IMG/VR virus record: IMGVR_UViG_3300044646_001371
Span: 1-33,102 of that record
Origin: a virus
Length of the DNA: 33,102 bases
Reading direction: 5' to 3' (one strand)
A program made the translations under genes and the position numbers. Shown in pieces: positions 25,193 through 31,339 of this stretch (position 1 is its first letter; each line of letters begins with the position of its first letter). Under the pieces are notes generated by a model, which searched no databases, was not told the DNA's origin, and saw nothing but the letters and a program-made list of their open reading frames with translations.

Positions 25193-25514
25193 TTCCGTAC
25201 ATAGTAAATTACAACATTTCATTTCAGCTGAAATCAGTTTCTCTGAATTTGAAGATATACTAAAGAATCAGGCAACTCGTTCTAACCCTGTTAGAGTAGG
25301 TTGGATTACTGAAACTGGCAGAAAAAGATATTATGATATGTTTTGGATTGATGGACCGATTGGTGATGGTATTGCCGGCGGTAGTGATACTAAAGCAATG
25401 ATGGATATGTATAATGTGCCAGTAGTTGGATTAGATGGTGATTGGAGAACTTTGGACTTCAATACTGTTTATAAAGTAAGATTTAATAATAAAACATATA
25501 AAGTAGATAACTAA
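25182..25514 (+). CDS. Small protein with WYL_2-like (SH3-like) fold, tentative
   Basis: 110 residues overlapping the protease gene by 11 bases. RVGWITETGRKRYYDMFWID and VVGLDGDWRTLDFNTVYKVR resemble the two halves of the small WYL_2-type phage proteins (a beta barrel seen in many phage genomes, function unknown). A loop of about 25 residues, rich in Gly and Asp, separates them. The family link is weak and made by eye. It is coupled to the next gene by a one-base overlap. Confidence 0.5.
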   Translation: MTSNSVHSKLQHFISAEISFSEFEDILKNQATRSNPVRVGWITETGRKRYYDMFWIDGPIGDGIAGGSDTKAMMDMYNVPVVGLDGDWRTLDFNTVYKVRFNNKTYKVDN

Positions 25515-25831
25515 TGCCAATCAATATTAACAAAGGAGAATCTGAAAGTGAATTCATCAGTAGATGTATTGGTGAAGAAATCAATTCAGGCAAAGAGCAA
25601 GATGTAGCAACAGCTATATGTTACTCTTATTGGGATAAAGAAACAATGAGTAAGATAAAAGATACTTCAGCTAAAGTAATGGCTAGAGTAGCTTACGATA
25701 CTAAATTCAGAGGTATCAATCTAATGGCTGAAGAAGGTGATGACCCATGTTGGTCTGGATATGAGCAGTATGGTACTAAAGATGTAGGTGGTAGAGAAGT
25801 TCCTAATTGTATACCTGTAAGTGGGGAATAA
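25514..25831 (+). CDS. Small phage protein with a C-terminal VPNC motif
   Basis: 105 residues. The N-terminal half (GESESEFISRCIGEEINSGK, VATAICYSYWDKE) is helical, with two Cys. The C-terminus (CWSGYEQYGTKDVGGREVPN, then CIPVSGE) is a short conserved motif that I know from the ends of several unrelated aquatic-phage proteins, including protease- and structure-associated ones. Position next to the protease suggests a virion or maturation role. Function unknown. Confidence 0.6.
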   Translation: MPININKGESESEFISRCIGEEINSGKEQDVATAICYSYWDKETMSKIKDTSAKVMARVAYDTKFRGINLMAEEGDDPCWSGYEQYGTKDVGGREVPNCIPVSGE

Positions 25832-25971
25832 TGGAAACGAGATTACTACAATTAGAATTAAGTATGGATGCCGCTAAAAGAGACATCGATGAACTTAAAG
25901 AATTATTAATTAATTTAACCTTTATGGTTAATGATTTAAGTGATAAAATAAACTTATTATCAAATGGCTAA
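25831..25971 (+). CDS. 46-residue coiled-coil protein
   Basis: The ATG overlaps the preceding stop by one base (TAATG). The sequence METRLLQLELSMDAAKRDID followed by ELKELLINLTFM and NDLSDKINLL shows a continuous heptad-like pattern of Leu/Ile/Met, so a short coiled coil. Its last 8 bases overlap the next gene. It resembles spanin- or scaffold-sized helical proteins only in size; function unknown. Confidence 0.6.
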   Translation: METRLLQLELSMDAAKRDIDELKELLINLTFMVNDLSDKINLLSNG

Positions 25972-26092
25972 ATCCAAATCATCAGGCGGTACTACAAAAG
26001 TATCATTCGGAAAAAAGAGTACAGGTAAAGCGAGAAAGAGTTATGGTCCCAAAGACCAAAAACCAAAAAGATATAGAGGCCAAGGCCGTTAA
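25964..26092 (+). CDS. 42-residue basic protein (KSYGPKDQK...RYRGQGR)
   Basis: Very basic and Gly/Ser-rich with no hydrophobic core: it starts MAKSKSSGGTTKVSFGKKST and ends KPKRYRGQGR. I recall near-identical tiny proteins at this place in Bacteroidetes phage genomes, so it is likely real and conserved. Nucleic-acid binding or packing inside the capsid is a guess from charge. It is the last gene before a strong terminator. Confidence 0.6.
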   Translation: MAKSKSSGGTTKVSFGKKSTGKARKSYGPKDQKPKRYRGQGR

Positions 26093-26108
26093 TCAGAGAG
26101 TAAACAAA

Positions 26109-26140
26109 GAAGGGTAGCCATAAAACAGCTACCCTTTCTT
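26109..26140 (+). terminator. Rho-independent terminator ending the structural genes
   Basis: AAGGGTAGC (26110-26118) pairs perfectly with GCTACCCTT (26128-26136) across a 9-base loop, followed by TCTT. It lies 17 bases after the last structural gene. A weaker inverted repeat follows at 26170-26176/26197-26203 (AAAACCT/AGGTTTT). Confidence 0.85.
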
Positions 26141-26220
26141 CATTTCAAAATTAAATACTATGGACAGTTAAAACCTCAACAATACAAATGTACGAAAGGT
26201 TTTTCAATTTTCCAAATTTA

Positions 26221-26264
26221 TTGCAAAAAGAAACCCACCCTGAAATGGCACTAACAGGGTGGGT
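26221..26264 (-). terminator. Minus-strand terminator
   Basis: ACCCACCCTG (26233-26242) and CAGGGTGGGT (26255-26264) form a perfect 10-bp stem with a 12-base loop. Only on the minus strand is the hairpin followed by a T-rich tract (TTTCTTTTTGC, 26232-26222), so it terminates leftward transcripts. Confidence 0.8.
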
Positions 26265-26344
26265 GTATATAAAAAGGTAATAGGACACTGATTATAAGTT
26301 ACGTGTATAAAGAATCAGTATTGATTAAGTCCTATTCTCTAATC
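26221..26344 (-). ncRNA. Candidate ~115-nt structured small RNA (minus strand)
   Basis: A minus-strand promoter at 26350-26381 and a minus-strand terminator at 26221-26264 bracket about 115 bases with no open frame. Read on the minus strand, AATAGGAC pairs with GTCCTATT (8 bp) and, inside it, ACTGATT pairs with AATCAGT (7 bp), separated on one side by a 9-base bulge (TTAATCAAT). The apical loop is about 20 bases. A U-rich linker leads to the terminator stem. A long hairpin with a one-sided internal loop recalls 6S-type RNAs, but size and sequence do not match one I know. It is the only convincing minus-strand transcription unit. Confidence 0.65.
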
Positions 26345-26349
26345 TTTAA

Positions 26350-26381
26350 CAAAGATACTTAAAAAAATCTACATTTCCAAA
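26350..26381 (-). promoter_or_regulatory. Bacteroidetes-type promoter, minus strand
   Basis: On the minus strand: TTTG (-33 box, 26381-26378), 20 bases, then TATCTTTG (-7 box, 26357-26350), matching TTTG-N19-21-TAnnTTTG. The start would fall near 26341-26344, just before the candidate small RNA stem. Confidence 0.75.
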
Positions 26382-26476
26382 TAAAAAATATTTTCATAAT
26401 TTCTAAAGAATATCGGCGCTTTCGAAAATTTGCTTATACTTATAATAAATACTACAAATTAGTTTAGTAACATAAA

Positions 26477-26508
26477 TTTGTTAATTTAAAATATTTGTTG
26501 TATATTTG
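26477..26508 (+). promoter_or_regulatory. Bacteroidetes-type promoter, plus strand
   Basis: TTTG (26477-26480), 20 bases, then TATATTTG (26501-26508), the same architecture and spacing as the divergent minus-strand promoter about 100 bases away. Transcription would start near 26514-26516 and run through the structured RNA toward the HNH gene and the small-gene block. Confidence 0.8.
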
Positions 26509-26513
26509 AAACA

Positions 26514-26850
26514 TCAACTCTAAAAATGGCACATCTCTAAAACAAATCCCCTAAAAGTAAATCGACCTGTATTCAAGCTACGATGATTCAGTTGAACGGT
26601 AGTAGTTTAGACATCGGATTAGTAATTGCACTACTGAAATAATGTAGAAACATAGCGATGAGGTTTTCTCCGGTAGGTCAAAAGAAATAGTTAATAAGAG
26701 ATTGACGAGTTGGTATAGGTTTTTGTACAGACACCCTTTACTATACTGATAATGACTCAACTACGAAGTACTATTTTGAAAAAATGCAGAAAGCTCCAAA
26801 GGGTGTTCTGGCTACATTCAGTAGTGTAAAATTATTTTAAAAAAAGTTAG
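26514..26850 (+). ncRNA. Candidate ~310-nt structured RNA (plus strand)
   Basis: There is no credible open frame on either strand, yet several long pairings are visible. ACTACTGA-AATA-ATGTAG (26630-26647) pairs with CTACAT-TCAGTAGT (26812-26825), 14 bp around one 4-base bulge. CAGACACCCTTT (26728-26739) pairs with AAAGGGTGTTCTG (26798-26810), 12 bp with one bulged base. GTATAG (26713-26718) can pair with CTATAC (26741-26746), forming a pseudoknot with the previous stem. GACCT (26564-26568) can pair with AGGTC (26675-26679) and CATCG (26612-26616) with CGATG (26656-26660). AGTAGT (26601-26606) competes for ACTACT (26630-26635). It follows directly after a strong promoter and precedes an HNH endonuclease gene. 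I do not recognise the class. Confidence 0.6.
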
Positions 26851-26916
26851 TTAAAACAGCTTTTTCGAAAAATTAAATGATATATATAAGTATAGTAAAA
26901 TAAAAACAATTATAAT

Positions 26917-27282
26917 ATGGCACATGAAATCTGGAAACCAATAGAAGGTTTCTCACTCTATCAAATCTCAAATACAGGAAAAGTAAGAACTTGTCAGAAA
27001 GGCAGGGGCAGAGTTAATTGGTATGAACTTAAATTAAGAAAGAATCATAGAAGTGGTTACATATATGTTGGATTATATGATAGCATCAGCAGAAAATGGT
27101 TTAGAGTTCATAGATTAGTTTATCAGCACTATACAGGTTGCATACCTGATACATTAGTAGTTGACCACATTGATAATGATAAACAAAACAATCACGTTAA
27201 CAACTTACAATTACTTACTAAATCAGAAAACGCTAAAAAATATCATAAATTAAAAAAACAAATCAATGAGCAAGAGTATTAA
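26917..27282 (+). CDS. NUMOD4-HNH endonuclease
   Basis: 121 residues. The N-terminal IWKPIEGFSLYQISNTGKVR is a NUMOD4 DNA-recognition motif. The HNH core is seen as FRVHRLVYQHY (His65) and LVVDHIDNDKQNNHVNNLQL (His84, Asn87 or Asn91), followed by a basic C-terminal tail. Such enzymes are homing-type nickases or, near terminase genes, packaging helpers. No intron or split gene is visible around it, so it is free-standing. The upstream structured RNA is part of its probable transcript. Its last 17 bases overlap the next gene. Confidence 0.85.
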   Translation: MAHEIWKPIEGFSLYQISNTGKVRTCQKGRGRVNWYELKLRKNHRSGYIYVGLYDSISRKWFRVHRLVYQHYTGCIPDTLVVDHIDNDKQNNHVNNLQLLTKSENAKKYHKLKKQINEQEY

Positions 27283-27418
27283 GAAAAACAAAATGCTACA
27301 AATCAGCGAAGAAACACATAAGATGCTGAAAGAATATTGCGATAAGCATGGTTTCAAAATGGGAGGCTTTGTATCAGCATTAGTTAAACAAGCAATTTAC
27401 GGAAGAAAAGATAGATAA
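27266..27418 (+). CDS. Ribbon-helix-helix (CopG/Arc-like) DNA-binding protein
   Basis: 50 residues. The pattern KMLQISEETHKMLKEYCDKH gives a short strand and a first helix, and KMGGFVSALVKQAI gives the second helix with the typical turn, matching small ribbon-helix-helix repressors. It overlaps the HNH gene by 17 bases and ends one base before the next start. As the only small regulator seen, it may act on the divergent promoters at 26350-26508, where a TTTCGAAA palindrome lies; that link is a guess. Confidence 0.6.
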   Translation: MSKSIKKNKMLQISEETHKMLKEYCDKHGFKMGGFVSALVKQAIYGRKDR

Positions 27419-27419
27419 T

Positions 27420-27605
27420 ATGAAATGTATATTCAGATTTGGAACTTGGTTAGAAGGTCTAATTTCAGTTCTAACATTAGGACACGGTAAAGCATTCGCA
27501 GGTTGGGTAGCTTGGACATTCTTTAAGAACCCTGATTGTGGCTGCGAAAGACGTAGAATTTATTTAGATGAACTATTTGGATGTCAGGAAGGAATTAAAT
27601 TATAA
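27420..27605 (+). CDS. Small Cys-containing protein (CGCERRR motif)
   Basis: 61 residues. A hydrophobic or amphipathic N-terminal half (LEGLISVLTLGHGKAFAGWV) is followed by DCGCERRRIYLDELFGC. The C-x-C-x13-C arrangement with a preceding Asp could bind a metal. I recall this CGCxRR motif from small phage proteins of Bacteroidetes and aquatic phages, without known function. It begins two bases after the stop of the ribbon-helix-helix gene. Confidence 0.6.
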   Translation: MKCIFRFGTWLEGLISVLTLGHGKAFAGWVAWTFFKNPDCGCERRRIYLDELFGCQEGIKL

Positions 27606-27608
27606 GTT

Positions 27609-27869
27609 ATGATAAAAGTATTAACAGAAGAAGAAAGCGCTCAAATGCGACTAAAAGAATTAGAAATGAAGCGATTATGGAGTAGAGAACAAATCGTAGC
27701 AGATGCGAAACTATTCCGCTCAATGCCTGATATGGGAAATACAAAGTACATAGTAGGTGAAGAGAATTGGCAAGGTTTCTTTAAATGGTTAGAAACAAAT
27801 GAAGCAAGAGAAGTGTGGAATGAAACGCCATACATTTTAACATTAGCACAATATTATACAAACAAATAA
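27609..27869 (+). CDS. Hypothetical helical protein
   Basis: 86 residues, mainly charged helices (EEESAQMRLKELEMKRLWSR) with a Trp-containing C-terminal half (GEENWQGFFKWLETNEAREV). No Cys, signal or membrane segment. It starts three bases after the preceding stop and belongs to the same operon. I do not recognise the family. Confidence 0.6.
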   Translation: MIKVLTEEESAQMRLKELEMKRLWSREQIVADAKLFRSMPDMGNTKYIVGEENWQGFFKWLETNEAREVWNETPYILTLAQYYTNK

Positions 27870-27876
27870 AACAATT

Positions 27877-28137
27877 ATGAAAGTAGTAAAAGCAAATTTA
27901 GATGGTACACAAGCAATCGATGAGAATTCAGTATATCTCGTTGATTTTTCAAAGATTCAATCAGTAAATGATTTAGTTATAATCCTTGCATCAGTAGGAT
28001 TTAGTTTCTCACCACGCCACCCGCAGTTTGAAACAATTAAGCAGTTTTTAGCATTGGATAATCCTATTGCACTTCAGCAACCACAACAACCAAAGCAAGA
28101 AGAAATTAAATTACCTAAATTGAAAAAGTTAGACTAA
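27877..28137 (+). CDS. Hypothetical protein
   Basis: 86 residues. A beta-alpha fold is suggested by VYLVDFSKIQSVNDLVIILA and GFSFSPRHPQFETIKQFLAL; the last ~20 residues are Gln/Pro/Lys-rich and probably disordered (QQPQQPKQEE). It shares one base with the next start. Family unknown. Confidence 0.6.
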   Translation: MKVVKANLDGTQAIDENSVYLVDFSKIQSVNDLVIILASVGFSFSPRHPQFETIKQFLALDNPIALQQPQQPKQEEIKLPKLKKLD

Positions 28138-28406
28138 TGGAAACAACTGTAACTACAATACCACCAGAACATACATTCCATCCTTATACTAAAGATGAGT
28201 TTGTAGAGTTAAGAAATGTTATGGTAAACATTACTACACACATTCCAAATGATAGAATGGGTTGGGTATGGGGTAACCATAATAAAATAAGTGGAACAAA
28301 CGAACCACAGCCGTGCAGTTGTGGTAGTGCTGCAGGACATTGGAAGAGAGCAGCGGAAACTATTCGTAATTTTATTTCAACAAAAGAATCACTATTAAAT
28401 GGCTAA
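28137..28406 (+). CDS. Hypothetical protein with C-x-C-G motif
   Basis: 89 residues. The C-terminal half contains EPQPCSCGSAAGHWKRAAET, a motif (C-x-CG...WK-A-x-T-x-R-x-F) that I recall from small phage genes of unknown role. WVWGNHNKISG precedes it. Two Cys alone could complete a metal site only in a dimer. It overlaps the sigma-like gene by 8 bases. Confidence 0.6.
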   Translation: METTVTTIPPEHTFHPYTKDEFVELRNVMVNITTHIPNDRMGWVWGNHNKISGTNEPQPCSCGSAAGHWKRAAETIRNFISTKESLLNG

Positions 28407-28953
28407 TGAAGTAACCGGAAGTGTGGCTGAACAATGTGAAAGAAGATTGGAAAATCTATTTAAACAATCCCATACATGGTTACTTCAGGTATCATTCAAC
28501 ATATGTAAGAATACAGAAGAGAGTGAAGATTTAGTAATGGAATTGTATGAGTATCTACATAAGAAGCAGAACAATAGAATCTTCTTTGATAACTCATACA
28601 ATCTCATTTACTGTATGCATTTCATTAAACATCGTTGGATAAACAAAACAAAGAAACTTAAACGATTACAATATCAGGAAGATATCTTTACTGATGACCC
28701 ATCGGAAGAGTATGATGTAGATAGAGATTTAGGTATAATGAAAGCATATGATGAAGTAATGGGAGAGATACAAAGATTAAAACAAACCAGACAATTCGCA
28801 TCTGCTATGTTGTATGAGTTGTATTGGACTTCAGATGATACACTGCAAGAAGTTGCAGATAAAATCGGAATATCAAAATCGACAACCTTTATAGCAATAA
28901 AGAAAGTAAGAAAGCATCTAAAAGGAATAATAAAGAATCCATTCATAGATTAA
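28399..28953 (+). CDS. RNA polymerase sigma-like factor
   Basis: 184 residues, the size of an ECF-type sigma factor. Residues about 20-90 look like region 2 (NTEESEDLVMELYEYLHKK, then NLIYCMHFIKHRWINKTKKL, rich in aromatic and basic residues). Residues about 130-180 look like region 4 with a helix-turn-helix at about 148-172 (TLQEVADKIGISKSTTFIAI). The linker at 95-110 is acidic. It lies just upstream of the zinc-ribbon and terminase genes and could switch on late genes, perhaps through the TGTTAAA elements. A DNA-binding regulator of sigma origin without sigma activity is the alternative. Confidence 0.65.
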   Translation: MANEVTGSVAEQCERRLENLFKQSHTWLLQVSFNICKNTEESEDLVMELYEYLHKKQNNRIFFDNSYNLIYCMHFIKHRWINKTKKLKRLQYQEDIFTDDPSEEYDVDRDLGIMKAYDEVMGEIQRLKQTRQFASAMLYELYWTSDDTLQEVADKIGISKSTTFIAIKKVRKHLKGIIKNPFID

Positions 28954-28962
28954 TCAGTTATA

Positions 28963-29415
28963 ATGAGAATAGAGATAAGGGAATGTATAAAATGCGGAGA
29001 GATAGGAGAAATACCACAACCAAAGGACCATACGAGCAATGTATGTAAAGAGTGTAGAAACAAAGCAGCTAGAATATACGCAGAAAGAAGAGCAGAACAA
29101 AAGGGACAAAGAAAAGGTATGATGGGAAGATTACCTTACCCATTAGAAGGTAAGTGGGCATATCCTTTACAAAAGTTTCAAAGCATAAACAAAGTATTTA
29201 AGAAGTTACATTTTAGACACGAATGGATAGAGCAGATAAGAATCAATTTAGAAATTACTCTTAACAATAAAGAAGTAATGGATTGGATTAATGCACATAA
29301 AGATGAAGCACCTTTAAAAAGACAAAAGAAGATAGAAAGAGATTACCCTGATACAACTAAAATGACATGGGATGAGTGGGAAAAGGGGGGCTGGGGAGAT
29401 GAGGTCGATAGTTAG
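28963..29415 (+). CDS. Zinc-ribbon protein of unknown function
   Basis: 150 residues. An N-terminal four-Cys zinc site is clear: CIKCG (Cys8, Cys11) and CKECRNKAARIYAERRAEQK (the Cys pair near residues 28 and 31), followed by a very basic helix. This start is common in phage proteins with an HNH or DNA-binding role, but no HNH residues follow. The C-terminal part contains RHEWIEQIRINLE and MTWDEWEKGGWGDE. DNA binding is likely; the task is unknown. Confidence 0.6.
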   Translation: MRIEIRECIKCGEIGEIPQPKDHTSNVCKECRNKAARIYAERRAEQKGQRKGMMGRLPYPLEGKWAYPLQKFQSINKVFKKLHFRHEWIEQIRINLEITLNNKEVMDWINAHKDEAPLKRQKKIERDYPDTTKMTWDEWEKGGWGDEVDS

Positions 29416-29430
29416 AAAATTTTGATAGTA

Positions 29431-29724
29431 ATGTTAAGAGAAGAAACATACCATAGGATTGCGAATGAGTACGGAGTAGGCGTAGGTATAGCAGAATGGA
29501 CTGAACCATTTTATCCCTACTATCCAATAAGTAAGATGCCGGATGATTTCAAAGTTATAATTCTGACAAACCTAATAATAAGAGAAGGTATATATCAGCA
29601 AGTACATAGAGAACTATGGAGACTAAAGAATAAGATAGGTAAAAGAAGAATAAAAGAAAGTACACTATATGAGAAAGCAATTAACAATGTGGTTGAAGAA
29701 ACTGGCATCGTTCTTAATATCTGA
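29431..29724 (+). CDS. Hypothetical protein
   Basis: 97 residues from the ATG at 29431; an in-frame TTG at 29422 would add three residues and is less likely. The sequence has an aromatic Pro/Tyr-rich segment (WTEPFYPYYPISKMPDDFKV) and a basic helical second half (YQQVHRELWRLKNKIGKRRI). Its end overlaps the following small membrane protein by 56 bases. Family unknown. Confidence 0.55.
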   Translation: MLREETYHRIANEYGVGVGIAEWTEPFYPYYPISKMPDDFKVIILTNLIIREGIYQQVHRELWRLKNKIGKRRIKESTLYEKAINNVVEETGIVLNI

Positions 29725-29821
29725 AGAAATGATATTATTAGCCGCTTACTTCTTCCTACTATTCATCCTATCATTTGGATTTCATATGCTAAAGACGATA
29801 TGGGTAGCACTCCTAAAGTAA
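29669..29821 (+). CDS. 50-residue single-helix membrane protein
   Basis: Starts MRKQLTMWLKKLASFLISEE and continues with a strongly hydrophobic stretch (MILLAAYFFLLFILSFGF, about 21-38), ending in a Lys. A basic amphipathic N-terminus before one membrane helix is compatible with a small holin-like or pinholin-like protein, or with a phage membrane modulator. It overlaps the preceding gene by 56 bases in another frame, which lowers certainty. No endolysin is found next to it. Confidence 0.45.
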   Translation: MRKQLTMWLKKLASFLISEEMILLAAYFFLLFILSFGFHMLKTIWVALLK

Positions 29822-29862
29822 TATATACATATATACGCATTAACTACAAACGGAAGCATCGG

Positions 29863-29872
29863 TGTTAAAATA
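29863..29872 (+). promoter_or_regulatory. TGTTAAA element before the terminase genes
   Basis: TGTTAAAATA, 19 bases before the ATG at 29892, without an upstream T run. It is in the right place for a late-gene signal ahead of terminase. Confidence 0.3.
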
Positions 29873-29891
29873 ACATAGCTAAACATTAAAG

Positions 29892-30200
29892 ATGCCATTC
29901 ACAAAAGGAAACAAATTAGGAAAAGGTAGACCGGCAGGACAATTGAATCGTTCTACCGAACAAGCTAAACTTGCTGTTGCAAGATTGGCTAATAGTGGAT
30001 TGGATGCGCTGAGAGAAGATTTGGAGAAGATAAGAAAGAATGACCCATTAGAAGCAGCAAAGATATATTTGAAACTAATTGAGTACATCGTTCCAAAGAA
30101 ACAAGCAATAGAATTGACAGGAGAAATAAATCAACGCATTCAACAAATATCAGTAAACATACAAGATGGAACTGCAAATAGACACATCAAAGACGTATAG
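29892..30200 (+). CDS. terS: Terminase small subunit
   Basis: 102 residues. The basic Gly-rich opening MPFTKGNKLGKGRPAGQLN is typical of small terminase subunits and related DUF5681 proteins. A helical middle (EQAKLAVARLANSGLDALRE, then DPLEAAKIYLKLIEYIVP) would give the oligomer core, and the C-terminal tail (INQRIQQISVNIQD) may contact the large subunit. It overlaps the large-subunit gene by 35 bases. The call rests on the N-terminal pattern and this overlap. Confidence 0.7.
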   Translation: MPFTKGNKLGKGRPAGQLNRSTEQAKLAVARLANSGLDALREDLEKIRKNDPLEAAKIYLKLIEYIVPKKQAIELTGEINQRIQQISVNIQDGTANRHIKDV

Positions 30201-31338
30201 AGATATTGAAGGTAGTAAAAGAATCTGCATACTTCAAGGAGGAACGAGAAGTGGTAAGTCATATTCAGCATTACAATGGATATTGGTTAAAGCATTAAGT
30301 GAACCTAATATGGTATTCTCTATTGTCCGTAAATCATTTCCATCAATGAGAGTATCCATTATGAGAGATTGGGTTGGTATTCTAAAAGGTTTAAACATAT
30401 GGGATGAAGATAAATGGTCTGCAACTGAACACATCTATACATTTGATAACGGAAGCATGGTTGAGTTTATGTCAATCGATAGTTCGGAGAAACGTAAAGG
30501 TAGTGCAAGAGATTACTTATTTGTAGATGAGTGTAATGAGTTAAGCAGAGAAGATTGGTTTCAATTATTTATCAGAACACGTAAGAAGAGTATCATAGCA
30601 TACAACCCATCATTTGGTACAAACAATTATATCTTTACTGAAATACAAACACACCCCGAAGCGGACTTATACATTAGTACGTTTAAAGATAATCCTTATT
30701 TAGAGAAGCAGTTAGTAGAAGAGATTGAAAGATTAAAAGATATTAACCCTGAATACTATAAGATATATGGTATGGGTATGCCAGGTAATAACGTAGGTAC
30801 AATCTTCTCAATCAATTTAGTAGAAGAAGTGCCAGAGAATGCAGAGTTCGTTGCATTTGGATTAGACTATGGATTTACCGTTGACCCAACTGCTTTAGTA
30901 GCAATTTGGAAAAGAGATAAAGATATTTTCATTGATGAACTAATATACCACAAAGGAATGGTTACATCAGATATAGCACAAAGATTAAGAGATTTAGAAG
31001 TAGGTAGAGAAGAGATATGGGCAGATAGTGCAGAACCTCGTCTTAACGAAGAACTATATAGGCTCGGATTCAACGTTAAACCAGTGCGTAAGGGGAAGGA
31101 TTCCATTAAGCTAGGTATTGACCTTATGATGCAATATCGCTTAATAGTGACAAAGAGAAGCAGTAATATAGTGAAGGAGTTCGGAGAGTATGTTTGGATG
31201 GTAGATAAGAATGGTAACTTTGAAAACATTCCTGTTGATTATTCAAACCACGCAATAGATGCAATTCGTTATGTGTGTATGGAAAGATTAAATGCGAAGA
31301 AGATAAACGCTGGACAATACTCAATATCAATAAGATAA
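30166..31338 (+). CDS. terL: Terminase large subunit (ATPase and nuclease)
   Basis: 390 residues, on the short side for the family. The ATPase domain has Walker A GGTRSGKS (25-32), Walker B YLFVDE (117-122) with the catalytic Glu122, and the coupling motif AYNPS (145-149). The nuclease domain has metal-binding acids in FGLDYGFTVDPT (Asp234), EIWADSAEP (Asp287) and NHAIDAIRY (Asp365). This is the PBSX/Terminase_6C type arrangement. It pumps DNA through the portal and cuts it. All motifs are intact. The start within the small-subunit gene gives coupled translation. Confidence 0.95.
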   Translation: MELQIDTSKTYRDIEGSKRICILQGGTRSGKSYSALQWILVKALSEPNMVFSIVRKSFPSMRVSIMRDWVGILKGLNIWDEDKWSATEHIYTFDNGSMVEFMSIDSSEKRKGSARDYLFVDECNELSREDWFQLFIRTRKKSIIAYNPSFGTNNYIFTEIQTHPEADLYISTFKDNPYLEKQLVEEIERLKDINPEYYKIYGMGMPGNNVGTIFSINLVEEVPENAEFVAFGLDYGFTVDPTALVAIWKRDKDIFIDELIYHKGMVTSDIAQRLRDLEVGREEIWADSAEPRLNEELYRLGFNVKPVRKGKDSIKLGIDLMMQYRLIVTKRSSNIVKEFGEYVWMVDKNGNFENIPVDYSNHAIDAIRYVCMERLNAKKINAGQYSISIR

Positions 31339-31339
31339 T

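Noticed and set aside
26578-26760. 60-residue minus-strand frame in the non-coding region
   Set aside because: It has no promoter or start signal of its own, its sequence has no family character, and it overlaps the paired segments of the candidate + strand RNA.
26093-26916. tRNA or tmRNA genes
   Set aside because: No cloverleaf, T-loop consensus or CCA-end context is visible in the gene-free region.
26526-26925. ATGGCACAT at 26526 and again at the HNH start (26917)
   Set aside because: A nine-base match between two sites in AT-rich DNA is weak. The first copy leads only to a four-codon frame.
26514-27282. Group I intron carrying the HNH gene
   Set aside because: I could not find the conserved P7/S element (GACTA type) or a split exon on either side. 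The structured RNA plus HNH looks free-standing, though a degenerate intron cannot be fully excluded without a covariance search.
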